DNA of 64,000 nucleotides from Telmatactis stephensoni (GCA_029948255.1 JALIZF010001631.1:124001-188000); one strand, 5' to 3'; shown: positions 13,501 to 24,310, counted from the first letter of the stretch. The notes: generated by a model not told the origin, from the letters alone. Numbers and translations: made by a program.

Positions 13501-15519
13501 TTGGCAGAATCTTCCATTGCTCTACTGAATTACGGCGAATTTACGCGGGAAGTAAGTTCGAAGTTCGCCAACAAAGTTCGTTGTGAACTTCCCAAGTACG
13601 ATACGAACTTCGGAACTTCGGAACGAACTTCGGAAAAAATTGGCAAAAGTTATGTGTAACGCACTGTAACAAGCATACTAAGTTAGCCTTTAAAGGCAGT
13701 AGAAAAATGGGCACTCGATCAAAATGATGAAGTTGCAGAAAGCTTCAATTCCACAAAATTCCTATTTATTATATGACAATCAGTGGTATACTGGCGGATA
13801 GCAACATCGTAAAATCCATATCAACACTGCTTCCAGTGGCCAGTGGTGATATCAATGATATCTTCACATGTGAAGATATCATTTTTCGACCAATCACGAG
13901 CCAGCATTTTCCCGCTTCTCGCGGCTTTCAGTTCAGGACGCGTTGTGCGTTTTCATTGTTTACTTCACTAAACTTCGGCTAAATCCTGCGAAAATGTGAT
14001 CAAATTCAAGTTTATCTTTGCTGATTTAACTTAAAATGCTTAAGAAAATGGACTTTTGCTTTCACAACTTCGAGGATAATTGAGGAATCGTTTTTTCTGA
14101 ACTCAAGATATTTCGAAACTCAACTTTTGAGCCGAAAAACTGGGCTTTCATGCAAGTCCGCTCAGCAATGCGAAGAGATTGATAATACTAAAGTACTTGG
14201 ACTGCAAGTTTCCAGCTTCACCTACCACTTATCTAACTTGAAGACTTTGGAAATACACCGAAGGCTTGAAATTGAAATTATTACTGTAACAGCCATGGTT
14301 TGGACTCCAAAACAGAAAAAAGAACGATTCATTCGCATAGATGAGATCTGCTGTTTTGCCAATTCTGTATTTTCAAGAAAAATTCAAGCATGGATTCATA
14401 AAAGACGGAGGACTGGGCGATTCAAACGAGATGTTTGGTCAAACTGTAAGTTAAACACTGTATTTTATGATTCTCTGTGAAAATTAAGAGTAAGATTGAA
14501 CTGTTTTCATTGAAGAAATAGCAGGTCATGCCGGACAAACTCGGCCAGTGAAACGCGATAACTCGCTTCTTTCGGTCATTGAAGTTAAGTATTCATTTTA
14601 TGAAATATTGAAGCTTAAACAAAGAATGATTGTTCATTTGATTTTGCTGAAGTGAAAGCCTATTGGCAAACGGTACATTTTGAATCAAGATTATATATAA
14701 GTAGTACGGCTAAAAGCAGTTTAGTTTTCAATACAGTCAGGTATAAACTTTCGAGTTTGCTCCTTATTTGAGCACTTTTTTGTTTTGAAAAAAGTACTCT
14801 TCGTGAGAAATGTTCTTTTCACAGTTCTAACAAATGATGGTTACTGCAATTTTTGTTACAAAATAAACGTAAATAAACCTTCAAAAACATTCAAATGTTC
14901 AACTGTTGTTGGGCCCTGTTTCGGCGCGCGTTTATGGTTATATACTCAGTTATAAAACTAAAAGAGAAAATCTGTGTGTTGTACCACTGACTGTCATATA
15001 ATAAAAAGTAAATTACATGACCGCTTGGAGATATGGAATTTATCTTCTCGTGTATCAAATTTGATATCTCACTCGTTCATGCTGTCACTCCCTACTGTGA
15101 GGATATCAAATTGAACACTCGAAGATAAATTCCATATCTCCGCGTGGCCATGTAATATCCTCTATATACTGTAAGTACATCCTGTTACACAGAACGTGCT
15201 TATGAGCTGCACATACATGTATATTGAGTTCATACAACCTCATCATCCATCATCCTGACTCTTACTGTCATCCATCCATCATCCATCCAAGTTCCCAATT
15301 TCAAAGTTCCAAAGTCCATCTCGAATTTTGTTAATTTTAAACTTTTTAACAAATGTGTAAAGGTTAGGCAATGAGCTTTTGATTGTTTTATTAAAAATAA
15401 CATTTAATAATAATTGGTTTTAATTGTTTTAGGTGAATGGAATTTCATTGTCATTAACTGAAAATGGAGCAAAAGAAGGAAGAAATATTGACAGCTGTCC
15501 ATCGCCTATTTTGTCATAA
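4580..15519 (+). CDS. multidomain extracellular protein: signal peptide, cupredoxin-like, 9 EGF, mucin-like, 3 laminin-G
   Basis: Eight exons join with consistent phases: 4580-6884, 7691-7967, 8711-8937, 9285-9551, 9649-10491, 10937-11144, 12203-12497 and 15433-15519. They give about 1502 residues ending at TAA 15517-15519. Domain order: signal peptide (about 1-30, hydrophobic CVVFALFLIIPSMIVAQ), cupredoxin-like domain (55-182), four EGF domains (186-355), Ser/Thr-rich mucin-like stretch (355-735), EGF 5, LamG 1, EGF 6-7, LamG 2, EGF 8-9, LamG 3. Many N-x-S/T sequons. The layout fits a secreted or cell-surface adhesion/matrix protein. EGF plus LamG proteins are reported from coral skeletal matrix, and crumbs and neurexins share the modules, but none has this cupredoxin. 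The 15433 exon completes LamG 3 (GRNIDSC) and stops seven residues later, with AATAAA at 15602, so a secreted form is read directly. The membrane exons at 25520-28965 may be an alternative 3' end. Confidence 0.85.
4730..5125 (+). other. phytocyanin-like cupredoxin domain, copper ligands missing
   Basis: Domain within the first exon, residues about 50-182. It follows the phytocyanin pattern: strand IHLDDRLFFQ, a middle block ending SSFDTC (plant members have YDSC), and a terminal block YFIT...YRCEFGLKLEVYV (plants: YFIC...HCxxGxKLxVxV). The two cysteines that form the phytocyanin disulfide are kept (FDTC and YRC). The copper-ligand cysteine is Thr in YFIT, the following His is Arg, and the first His-containing strand has no His. 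The domain is therefore predicted not to bind type-1 copper, like plant early-nodulin-like proteins. The assignment rests on motif reading only. Confidence 0.55.
5641..6760 (+). other. mucin-like Ser/Thr/Val-rich region in exon 1
   Basis: About 375 residues between EGF 4 and EGF 5 consist mostly of Ser, Thr, Val and Pro with scattered Asn sequons and no cysteine, as expected for an O-glycosylated stalk. It lies wholly inside the large first exon, with no long exact repeat. The antisense frames are open only because of the biased composition. Confidence 0.8.
6893..6945. repeat. 13-bp tandem repeat, four copies
   Basis: Four copies of ACAGATTTACAAT start eight bases after the exon 1 donor (GTAAAA at 6885). 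Because 13 is not a multiple of three, read-through gives a short nonsense tail ending at 6955; splicing at 6884 is preferred since the next exon restores a LamG frame. Confidence 0.85.
6990..7370. repeat. old inverted-repeat element in intron 1
   Basis: Left sequence (AAGTTGGTTACGAACTTTG, then ATCTAGAAAT, then TATCTAAAAACCC) recurs as an imperfect reverse complement on the right (GGGGTTTTAGAT, ATTTCTAG, TCTAACCAACTTGGG). Arms are about 130 bp and diverged, so this looks like a decayed fold-back MITE. Ends and target duplication could not be fixed. Confidence 0.55.
7691..8937 (+). CDS. exons 2-3 of the EGF/LamG gene: laminin-G domain 1
   Basis: Exons 7691-7967 and 8711-8937. The first begins DFKLHFPRFGNNSYLV and contains the LamG core ENGLLFYSTHKKYRDFIQLY; the second holds WYIGGMPPG and the C-terminal GCIRDIELNG. 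Junction phases are 1-2-1, so the pair forms a symmetrical phase-1 module, as usual for shuffled extracellular domains. Confidence 0.88.
9285..10491 (+). CDS. exons 4-5 of the EGF/LamG gene: EGF 6-7, laminin-G 2, EGF 8-9
   Basis: Exon 9285-9551 encodes two six-cysteine EGF domains starting NECDQPCDHKPC, in a phase 1-1 module. Exon 9649-10491 encodes a whole LamG domain (FNLGSG-type core VVFQYNLGSGIARI, then LYIGGVPD) followed by two EGF domains (PCQNNGTC; NPCVAVKATC), again phase 1-1. None of the EGF domains shows a clear calcium-binding D-x-D/N-E consensus except the NINECD start. Confidence 0.88.
10937..15519 (+). CDS. exons 6-8 of the EGF/LamG gene: laminin-G 3 and stop
   Basis: LamG 3 is split over 10937-11144 (NGLLFYVAHKISSQRGDFLS), 12203-12497 (YRYDLGSGVAKLQS, FYLGGVPQ, FVGCVKSVK) and 15433-15519 (VNGISLSL, then GRNIDSC). 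The final Cys is the expected LamG disulfide partner. The exon then reads CPSPILS and stops. The introns between these exons hold three transposable elements, which explains their length (1.1 and 2.9 kb). No strong donor precedes the stop, so this may be a true terminal exon. Confidence 0.8.
11496..12136. mobile_element. hairpin-capped TIR element 1
   Basis: A hairpin at 11496-11594 (arms of about 45 bp around GCCGTAGGCC) is followed by a TIR-bounded segment, 11599-12136, whose 16-bp ends TTATTATATGATTGAG are perfect inverted copies. Interior is non-coding and contains a tRNA-like segment. Sits in an intron inside laminin-G 3. Confidence 0.75.
11783..11849 (+). ncRNA. tRNA-like / SINE-head sequence with A and B boxes
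   Basis: TTAGCTCAGTAG (11783-11794) matches the polymerase III A box and GGGTTCGAATCTC (11837-11849) the B box. The 55-base spacing fits a long-variable-arm tRNA or a SINE head, but no acceptor stem pairs across the ends. It is therefore called a degenerate tRNA-derived sequence inside hairpin-capped element 1. Confidence 0.5.
12689..13666. mobile_element. 978-bp DNA transposon with TA duplication and ~150-bp TIRs
   Basis: Ends CAGTGCGTTTCACATAAC and GTTATGTGTAACGCACTG are inverted copies flanked by TA on both sides. The arms continue inward for about 150 bp, rich in GAAGTTCG motifs. TA duplication plus a CAGTG start suggest a Tc1/mariner-type or related non-autonomous element. The interior has an 86-codon open frame (12792-13049) with basic composition but no recognised transposase motif. 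Confidence 0.7.
13766..15155. mobile_element. hairpin-capped TIR element 2
   Basis: TIRs TTATTATATGACAATCAG (13766-13783) and its near-perfect inverse (14987-15004, one mismatch) bound 1.24 kb. A hairpin of about 55-bp arms follows at 15013-15155 (outer ends TTACATG/CATGTAA). Near the opposite end lie a perfect 30-bp palindrome (13854-13883) and CCAATCAC (13890-13897). The 117-codon open frame at 14127-14480 ends near a GTAAGT donor but matches no family I recognise. Confidence 0.75.
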
Positions 15520-15601
15520 CCACTATTAGTACCAATTATCTTGTAAATATTATCAACAGTTTTATACTCAGAAATATAGTTTATTAATGGAAAGAGATAG
15601 A

Positions 15602-15607
15602 AATAAA
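15602..15607 (+). terminator. candidate polyadenylation signal of the secreted isoform
   Basis: AATAAA lies 83 bases after the TAA of exon 8. This supports a real 3' end here, though AATAAA is common in such AT-rich DNA. Confidence 0.4.
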
Positions 15608-16030
15608 TACTTAGTTGATTATATATTAATTTTATCCATGTTAAAACCAATGAACAATAATGGCTGTAGGTTGGGTTTGAGTCAGCAATTTGCTTTATTA
15701 ACAGGGCTTCAATGTCCAGCTACTGGCTGATTATCAAGGTTTACAAAATGTAATGGTAACTTGCCTTTAAAACTTAGGTGAATTAAGCATCCACAGTAAT
15801 TATAAATTGTTTATGAACAGGAATTTGACTTGTTTCAAGTGATTTTTTTAAATGCCTCCAGAAAAGGTTTTACTTAGTTGCTAAAAATGCTTTGACTACT
15901 TATTTTTTACCAAATAATTTGAATCTATAAAAACCTGATATTAAGTAAATGTGTATAGTGCTGTCATGTTTTAATGAGAGCTGTGTTTGCTTAATATATC
16001 AAATAACTGTATTTTCATTTACATACCAAG

Positions 16031-16176
16031 TAGAGCGATAGCACTAAAACCATGAAACAAGTACTAACTAAAAAGTACAAATAGTACTAATGAAACAATA
16101 GAAAACAAAGGGTTTTGCTACTCTTTGTCTCTATTTAGTTACTAAGTTATTTCACAGTTTAAGTGTTATCGCTCTA
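16031..16176. mobile_element. 146-bp MITE, TAGAGCGATA ends
   Basis: TAGAGCGATAGCACT at the left and AGTGTTATCGCTCTA at the right are inverted copies; complementarity continues inward about 45 bp. No coding content. Confidence 0.65.
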
Positions 16177-16993
16177 ATGAAATCAATTGTAGTACAGATG
16201 TAAGTAGGCTGTAAGCAAGTTTTAGCCTTTTGTTGTCAGGATGTCAAGCTGCTTCCACAATGGGTCTGTGAGATGTGAGTCTTCCACCTACACATTGAGA
16301 CTGCCTGCCCACAGATTTAGTAATATTGCCTGTGAATAAACATTTGAGATGGCTTTTGAGACCTAGGTGAAATGGCCAAATCTGTGGGCAAAACTAAATC
16401 TATAGGCAAACTGACACTAAGGCTACTCAAGTGTAACTGCAGTAAGAGAATACAAGTCAAAATAACATGTTTGGATTCAACAGCCATCGTAGTATGGTGG
16501 AAGTTAATGTACAACATGGGCGCATACATTTTTCAAACTTTTTTAAAAAATCAACCAATTATTGCAATGCTAAAACTGCATCAAGACTGTAATTGATTGA
16601 ACTTTCTGCTATGTAGTCTTAGAGAATACATGATGAGCACTCCATGGCATGATGTGATTGTCATTCTCCTAGCAACATCTCTTTGATGAACTCTAATCTG
16701 AATTCCATGTTCTAACACTCCACACAGGAATGCACAATGATCACTTGCAACACGAGCAGTATGCTTCACTTTCATTAAGATAACATGCACACAAGCACAC
16801 ACACAAAAAAGAATTTTTTTATCCTTGTGCTTGTGGAAACCTTATTTCTACAAAAGAACTTAGGATAAGATAAACGTGAAGATTGTCATCACAGACCCTT
16901 TAAATAATTCTTACTTTTAAGTAAATAAATAATTAAAATTATTGACAAGTTTCATTTCAAAAGGAACAGAAAACCACTTCAGTGATTTAATTT

Positions 16994-18332
16994 TTTTTAT
17001 TATTCAATTTTCATACACTGTACAAATTCTGATTTTCTGATTGGTCAGTTTGTACCACGTGACGCGTTGTTATGACGTGACAACACGTCACGACGTATTA
17101 ACTCCGACGAATTAATTTTGATAATACGTTGGCAATAACGCATACTTGGAAAAAAACAATGTTCCTGGTGGTAAATTTGAGGATTTTTCGAAAAAGAGAA
17201 GATCAACGAGCATACTTAAAACTGCTTAGCGTGCCTGTTTTGAAGGTAAACTCAATTTCATTGAAGTTTTTGGAGCTTACTGAGATCAACATATTTCAAC
17301 GGCTTAAAAACAGAGTTCGCCGGCTTTCCAAATTCATCTTAATATTTACTGTTTTTTAGACTGGTTATCCAAAACCTATCTCATAGAAAGTTTAGAAAGT
17401 CTGCATGCCGCCACAAGTCTGTCTCTGTTTTTAACGGTAAGCTTACAAAGTTCTAACTTTCATTCAAACCGTATTCTGTTTTTGGCGTGTTGTTTTTGTC
17501 AAAACACTATTCGCCGGCTTTGCAAATTCCAGTCATTATAATTTTTGTTTTTTAGACTGGCTATCCAAAAAATATCCAACAGAAAGTCTGGAAATCCTTT
17601 CCCCGCAACTTCTCTCAGATGGGGTAAAGAAATTTTATCAGGAATCGAAGAAAACGCCAAACTACTTCAGCCTTCGGTTGTCGACAAACGAAAACTACAC
17701 TTCTTCCCGGCTTCATGCACCAAGGTTTAGCAGCGTTTCAACCGTAAGTCGCCAGTTTAAACCTATATCCAAAACTCCAGCGATAATTTTCTAGACCTTT
17801 CACTTACCGAGTTCTAGGACTCAGTGCTGAATCACTTTTAACGATCCAAAAAAGTCTGAGTTCTTTGTTTATAAGACTTAAGTTTATGGACGATTTCAAT
17901 TTTACCGAGCAAGTTGTAAACATGGATTCTGAGAACTCGTTTATTATCTTTAATCTAAAGTTCTTGTATCACGGTATTTTTCTCCTAGTTTTCTTCTGAA
18001 AGGTTTATTGTGTATTGTTAAAATTACCAAATGCTATTAAATAAATTTTGAATAAGTCTTACTATTTTGAGTGATTTCTAGTGATCTTAGATGTCGACTG
18101 ACAGTTTTAGCCTGCTTCTGCAGTGTATTCAAATTGAATAATAAAAAGGTTAACGCACTCTTTGCTCGTGAATTATCGGGATTTTATCTTCACTCGTTTA
18201 CTAACAATGAACTCGAAATTTTTTCATACTGCACTCGGCTAACGCCTCGTGCAGTATTTAAAATTTCTCGTTCATTGTTAGCAAACTCGTGAAGATAAAT
18301 CCCGATAATTCACTCGCTGAGTGCGTTAACCT
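16994..18332. mobile_element. hairpin-capped TIR element 3 with exon-like coding pieces
   Basis: TIRs (TTTTTATTATTCAATTT at 16994; inverse ending 18147, outer motif ATACACTG) are followed by a hairpin at 18147-18332 with arms of about 75 bp (AGGTTAACGCACTC ends). CTGATTGG (17037-17044) and CACGTGAC (17056-17063) lie just inside the opposite TIR. A plus-strand open stretch at about 17553-17742 reads DWLSKKYPTESLEILSPQLL, then KKFYQESKK, and ends at a GTAAGT donor. This resembles the N-terminal segment of DUF3504/Crypton-like proteins, a weak assignment. Confidence 0.65.
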
Positions 18333-19558
18333 CTAAATATTTTTAATGTAAAGATGCAGATTATGTTAAATTACATTACATTATATAGTAGTTGCCAAGG
18401 CCAGTCTATACATCATAATAAATTGGTGAATGACAACAAAAGCTTTCTTTCATTAAAGATGAATAATAAATTTAATTTTGTTGTATATGTCAGTATTTCT
18501 TAATCAGTCCAATAAAAACATTACTTTTGCCAACAATAATAAAGACCTGTTTATTACTGTACAAGCAATATTTTTCTGTGACAAATATTGTCTGCCTGTG
18601 TGGGTGACAAAATGACATTTTACATGACAAATGCATTTGCTGGAATTTAAGCTGACTCTGGGAATTTGTTTGTGTAGACAGGAAAAGAAGAAATCTTTCA
18701 CTGGTCATCAGCCATTTCACACAGCCAAACTGGCTATATTGAGTACTCTTTCAGTTATCTGCCGTCTGAAATTCAGTGCTGGCACATAGCCAAAGGAAAC
18801 TTGGCAAATACAATTTGTTTGACCATCAAGACAGGCAGATCAATTTGTCTAAGGAACCTGGTTTGTGTATTTGGGCCTCAATATACAGAATCATTAATGC
18901 TGCTATGCTAACAAGTGATTAATAAGAAATGAAACCGTTTCCACAACACCAGCAATGACCACCCGTCATTACCACATAACATATAGTTGGACTATTCTAC
19001 ATGAATAGTTTATCATTAAATAATCTCTGTCATTTTCTATCACCATTAACCCTGACTAATATCTAAAAGCAATGTATGGATTCTGAACAAAGGTTTCAGC
19101 TCAAGGCTTTTGGGCAAGTTTCTGTACATTTCTTGTGCTTTTGATCCAATAGCCTCCAATTGAGGCCTTTGTTTAGAATCATTAGATTGTGTATCTTGGA
19201 TAAGTGCTATTGAAGAATGGGTTGCATTGCGACCGGTATTTTTCTTAACTTTGGTTATATATTTGTTTGGCTGATCAGTCAGTCATCATTGGGGGTGGAC
19301 TAGCTAATTAACCAATGATTAGCACAAATTCACAATACTCTTCACCCAATGTTCACTGATGGACCAGAAAAAAAAAATCTAACAGAAGTTAGAAAAAAAG
19401 AGTTCCAATGCAACAATTTTCACCGTAAACCACAATAAAATAAGGCATATTTCCTCTCACTGTTTACAAAGTCAAAGCAAAGGAATAGAAGAATAGATTG
19501 GTTAATAATTTACTACAACTATATCACTGTACTTCACTGACCTCCCTAACCATATTGT

Positions 19559-22500
19559 TCACTTTTGCTTTTTATTTTCACTAGGAGCTCTTTGAGCCAT
19601 TTGTTTTTCTCTCAGTCTTCCTCTACCAACAACAATCATCATTTGTCCTGCTGTCCACAGCCACATCACCTGAAATTTGATGACACAACTATTGATTGTT
19701 TATCATTACAAAATTTGTCTATTTACAGCATCATCCTGTTCCCATTGGTTTTCTGTTCCTTCTGTAATTTTGAGCCATGAAATGTCTAACTGATCAGCTT
19801 TGTAGCAGGGAGCAAAACAAAACCTCTCAATCATTGCAGCTATATTTAGTTGGCACAATTTGTAATGTATAGTGTTTAATATGTAGTAAACTGCCATTAT
19901 TGTTGGCTGATCCCTTGATTGACAACTAAGCAGTAATCTGATCCACTGCCTGCAGCTTAAAAAGCCAATCTGGTGCCATTGACAGTTCTGGCAATGACTG
20001 TCTGGTCAACAATTAACATTTATTTACTGGGACCGAGGGAAACAGTATGTGTTGTGGTCCCGAGACCACTGATGTTTCCTAAGGCGAGGAACCACAAAAC
20101 ATACTCCTTTCCCGATATTCCAGTAAATAAGTGTTTTGTTATATACCAACTGCCAAAGAACAAAAAGCAAAACGTCGCTACAATGAATGTTTTTATTCAA
20201 AATTCACTCAAAACTTGTCAACAAACTGACCTTTTTTCACACAACATTTTTTGGTGAATTTTGCAGCTTGTTTTGTGGCATTCCTGATTGATTATCAATC
20301 ATTTTCTTGGAATAAATTCTGTTTAATCATCTTTAGTTAATAGTTTGAAAATAAGCACAAGTTTTGCCTCATGTTCAAATGGGTACCTTCAAATGAATGA
20401 ATTTGCATGCTGCCAAAAATGCAACTTCAAAGTTCAATCAACTTCTGGTTTTGTTATTACCAGTCAACAACGCATTGTCAGGGACCGCGGAGCACCTTCA
20501 AAAGTGGGGGGTGGGGGGGTTGGGGCTGCAGCGGATCTAGACCTTTTAAAAGGGGGGGTACACCATTTTACTAAACACGGCGGGGGCGTAACTTCCTCAA
20601 ACGCCCTTTTAAAGTAACATCACAGGGCTGTAGCAAGCCATAAAATTCTGAGAGGCAAAACAACATATTATGATTATAATCTTTTTCACGAGCGTAGCGA
20701 GCGTGAAATTTGAACTAAGGCGCGTCAATTTCATTAACAATTTTGATAAAACCAACAACAAACATTTAGAAAGTAAAGCTTTGGGAAGTTATATTGTCCT
20801 ATACGTTTAGACAGAAGATAGAGAGAGTGAGAGATAGAGAAAGAAAGAAAGAAGAAGAAGAAAAAAAAAGTAGGGCCCAACTGAAAAGGGGGCAAGAGCT
20901 AAGACATAGGTGTTCACAAAGGCTACTTCCTAGGGTAAATACATTGTGCGTGTCACTCCCCCACCAAGAATATCAATGAAAGAAATGGTTGATTGGTAGC
21001 TCAGACATAGAATACAATTAGCTCTTAGGAACGCCTAGCGCGAGTCGCTTGGCAAAACTTTTAAAGAAAAGTACGTTACGTACAACCTTTCTTTGACTTG
21101 AGAATGACAAAGTTCATTTTTTCCTCGTGGCGTCATTTACAAGATTTCTTCTGCAGTTTCTAGCCGGCACTGCCCAGCTTTTCCTCAAAAATATAATGGT
21201 CCATTGACTAAGTAGACTATCCATTCGAAATTACTTATGAAATACGGTATTGTAAGAGTTTTAAAAGTGGCGTAACTTATTAGATGAATATGGACATTAT
21301 TCAGTGATATTACAGGTGCTCCTTTTAAAACTGTGGTTTGTACACTAACTTCAACCAATTAATTTTTTTACACAAGTGAAGGGGCGCTATACCCAGCTAC
21401 ACTACTGAAAACATTTAGTCGACATTGCTCTTTTGTATGATTATAGATGGAAGTTCAGTTTTCTTGTAACAAATTAAACGTTTGAAAACAAACAGCTTAA
21501 CGACTGAGAGATTGTGCATGAACTGAAATCCCACCATAAAATGCTGGTGCATTTCACTTCTCTATCAAGAAACCATGACCAGAGAAAAAGTCAATTATAA
21601 CCTTTAAAAACAGTATTAGTCAAATTTTGAATCAAACATTTTAAATTTTTCATCGCAAAAAGTGGGGGGGGGGGGGGGTTCTCAGCCCCCCATGTCCGCG
21701 GTCCCTGATTGTTGCCCGTTGTCAGGGAAACATCAAAACTTGTTCACGTTCACGTGATACCCTCTCAGCCAATCAGAGCACGAGACAGTTAGTATATAAC
21801 AACACCACAAATCTCACTTTCAAAAAATCTGTCAAGAAGTTATACAAGAAGCTTTATCAAGAATTTGTTTAGGGTACAGCTTTAATGTGCTATTGAATAC
21901 ATTGATGACTTACCATCATAATAAAGCAATTTAATAGAACTGGTCCTGATAAAACAGCAGAGATAAATATACCATTTGAATCAAAGTACTGTTCTCTGGA
22001 AAATTTCCTGGAAGACAGTGGGGCAGAGCATTATTAACTAATAATGGGGGGAGGGGGATTTTTACTTAACCAAGTATTACATGGGGTGGCTTCACCCCAA
22101 AGGCCAATCCCTTCCCCTTTCACATACCATTCTTGGTACGCCTTAAGTCACATCGTATGCCTTCCAAGAAAATGGCACCATTTTCAAAGACAGAGTCTAA
22201 TATTCATGTCATGAAATCTCTAGTTTAAACCCTTTGTTGGAGTTACCCTGAAGATGAACTAAGGCTTGAATGTAAGTACTGTTTTTATATGGTGTTAGAA
22301 ACTCCATTCATTGCTTGTTTTATTATGTCTACACACCTCCAGTGTTTTTCACCAAGAGCATTAAGCTGTTCTGAAGCAAGCACTATGCACACTGGAAGAA
22401 AAACAATATCACAATGAATGATCATGAATATCATATTGGGGTGGCATAGTGGTTCACTGCTTGCCTCTCACTGCTATGGTCTGGGTTTGAGTCCCAGTTT

Positions 22501-23021
22501 GGCAGCATGTGTGCTCAGTTAGTTGACCTTTCCCTAATTACCACAAGGGTTTTTCTGCAGGTTTTTCTCCCTCCTTTAAACCAACACTGTTTTGATCTTG
22601 AGCAATGCTCCGTGGTCACAGGATAGTGTACCATTTGCATACTAGGCTGAACTCCCCAATTATTATTTGAACATCATTACAATGAACTATGTAAAGAAGT
22701 CAAGAGTGGGTCCCCTTTGATATACTTTAAACAGTACTAATAAAGTGTACTCACACAGGACTACGAACATCACTGCCTGTACATTGGTATGACTACGTGT
22801 CAGTAGAACACTGAGAAATGTCAAAACGTGAAACACTACCAAAGCACTCAACCATGTCTCCCGCCAGTTGATCTAGTAAAATACAAATCTTTTGGAACAT
22901 ACTTTTATCAACAAAAAACGACCACAGTTAGCAGTCTTACCGCTTTGTAAAAGTCTAAGAATCCCTTTATTTGATCGGTGGCAATAAAATAAAATTTATC
23001 CAAGTCAAAGCTGGTGTTCAT
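19559..23021 (-). CDS. TMEM18: transmembrane protein 18 (TMEM18), complete, five exons
   Basis: Five minus-strand exons join with matching phases: 23021-22941, 22872-22755, 22382-22337, 22007-21914 and 19669-19559. They give 149 residues (human TMEM18: 140). The protein reads MNTSFDLDKFYFIATDQIKG, then WRETWLSALVVFHVL and LLASEQLNALGEKHWRKFS, then the signature EQYFDSNGIFISAVLSGPVL, NCFIMMVMWLW, and ends in a basic tail (EKQMAQRAPSENKKQK). TMEM18 is a small multi-helix protein of the inner nuclear membrane, linked in vertebrates to body-mass control and DNA binding by its basic tail; the WR...KYFDSxGxFIS block and lysine-rich end are kept here. The last intron (2.2 kb) was enlarged by a nested pair of transposons. 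It lies antisense between two groups of plus-strand exons and may be nested within the EGF/LamG gene. Small exons make it easy to miss. Confidence 0.9.
20015..21802. mobile_element. hairpin-capped TIR element 4 (interrupted)
   Basis: Hairpin 20015-20135 (arms about 48 bp, TTATTTACTGG motifs) abuts TIR TTGTTATATACCAACTG (20136-20152); the inverse lies at 21786-21802 with one difference. CACGTGAT (21751-21758) and CCAATCAG (21769-21776) sit just inside the far TIR. Most of its length is a second element (20479-21707) inserted into it. Lies in the last intron of TMEM18. Confidence 0.75.
20479..21707. mobile_element. 1.23-kb DNA transposon, CAGGGACCGCGGA ends, nested
   Basis: 13-bp TIRs CAGGGACCGCGGA / TCCGCGGTCCCTG are flanked on both sides by ATTGT (20474-20478 and 21708-21712), a perfect 5-bp target duplication. 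G-runs follow both ends. No transposase-like frame was found, so it is non-autonomous; the superfamily is unclear. Confidence 0.75.
22437..22665 (+). ncRNA. tRNA-derived SINE
   Basis: TGGCATAGTGGT (A box, 22442-22453) and GGGTTTGAGTCCC (B box, 22483-22495) at 41-base spacing match a polymerase III tRNA promoter. Downstream GGTTTTTCTCCCTCC-like pyrimidine blocks resemble the body of widespread animal tRNA-SINEs. Sits in a TMEM18 intron, opposite in sense. Confidence 0.65.
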
Positions 23022-24246
23022 TGTGAAAAACTCGCTACGTTTTGGCGCCTTGTGAAATACAGTCAGGCGTTCCTGGTTGGTTACATCGATAACTGCTGAG
23101 TTGTATCGCGGGCTGTCTTTCTGATTTCAGATTGACGGATTTGATCTTTTAATGTTAATATTTATTTCAATGATTTCTTATGGATAAAATTTTATTTTTA
23201 ACTATATGTCTATGTCTACACCTTTTTTATCTGTTAAATGTGACTTCACTAAGTATTTTCGTACTTGCACAATGGAGTGTCCATCATCCAATAATATGCC
23301 AATCAAACCCGTTTCATTGAAATATTGATTTGTTTTGTTTGATCGCTCCGTTGCTTGGATAAAGAAATCTTCCAAGTCCATCGATGTAGAGCCTCAATAA
23401 CTATCAACAACAAGGAGTCAGTTAGGCCCTATCTACTATGCTGAAAATTTCGGGATTTTGAAACTTTGTCCAGCACCGAAAAATATTCAAGAACGATGTT
23501 AATTTCAGTCTTTGATTGGAATATAAGTATCATCCATACACGAACAACTCTTCTTTGTGTTGTCTGGATTTTAGCGCCATTTGTAAAACCAGGTTTGTAG
23601 CCATAACATATTACTAATCTGACCCAAACAATTGCCGAAACTGAGCGTGAAAATTTCTCGTGAATATGATAGTATAATCCGATTATGTTTCGAACCTCAA
23701 GGGAGACCGCTATTTATTTATTACCAACAATATCGGCATCTTCAATATCAAAAACAATGAAAAACAAAAAACAAAAAAATACCCGAGAACTGATTTAATT
23801 ATTGAGCAAGAACATATTGGTTTTTATCTTCAATAAAACGCTTACGAACAAATTTTAAAAGCCAGTATCAGTTCCATGCAGAAACTCATAAGTTTCTGTT
23901 CAGTGTTCGTGGTCATTAGGGCCTACATGCACGCTTATTTGCATTGGGGCTTTCAGTTACCGCACTAAGCGAATTCTTATTTTTGCAAAAAACAAACAAA
24001 ACAAAAAGAATAAAAAATAAAAATTAGATCAAAACAAAGTTTTTGTCAAGGGTCAATAATATTATCAGTAACTATGATTTGACAGTGTGACCCCAAAAGC
24101 TTTGTTTGATTCCTTATTAATTGACTGACATTTTGTGGTTGGCAAATAATGATGTGGGAAGACATAGAGAAAAACAATTCCAAAATGTCAAAAAAATGTA
24201 TACACATTATAAAGACTCAAAAAATGTTTTTCAAACAAGTAAAGTG

Positions 24247-24310
24247 AAGAGGGGAGGGGAGGGGAGGGGAGGGGAGGGGAGGGGAGGGGAGGGGAGGGGA
24301 GGGGAGGGGA
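24247..24310. repeat. (GGGGA)n microsatellite
   Basis: About twelve consecutive GGGGA units. Runs of four G at five-base spacing are a strong G-quadruplex candidate on the plus strand. Confidence 0.9.

Noticed and set aside
15433..15496. Donor GTCCAT at 15497 joining exon 8 in phase to exon 25520
   Set aside because: It would remove the conserved LamG cysteine and the donor is poor; kept only as a possibility in the gene-model discussion.
16240..16274. Possible 35-bp micro-exon (CFHNGSVR) with a GTGAGT donor linking exon 15433 to 25520
   Set aside because: Phases would fit only with a weak GTCATA donor at 15513; no conserved domain is completed, so support is too thin.
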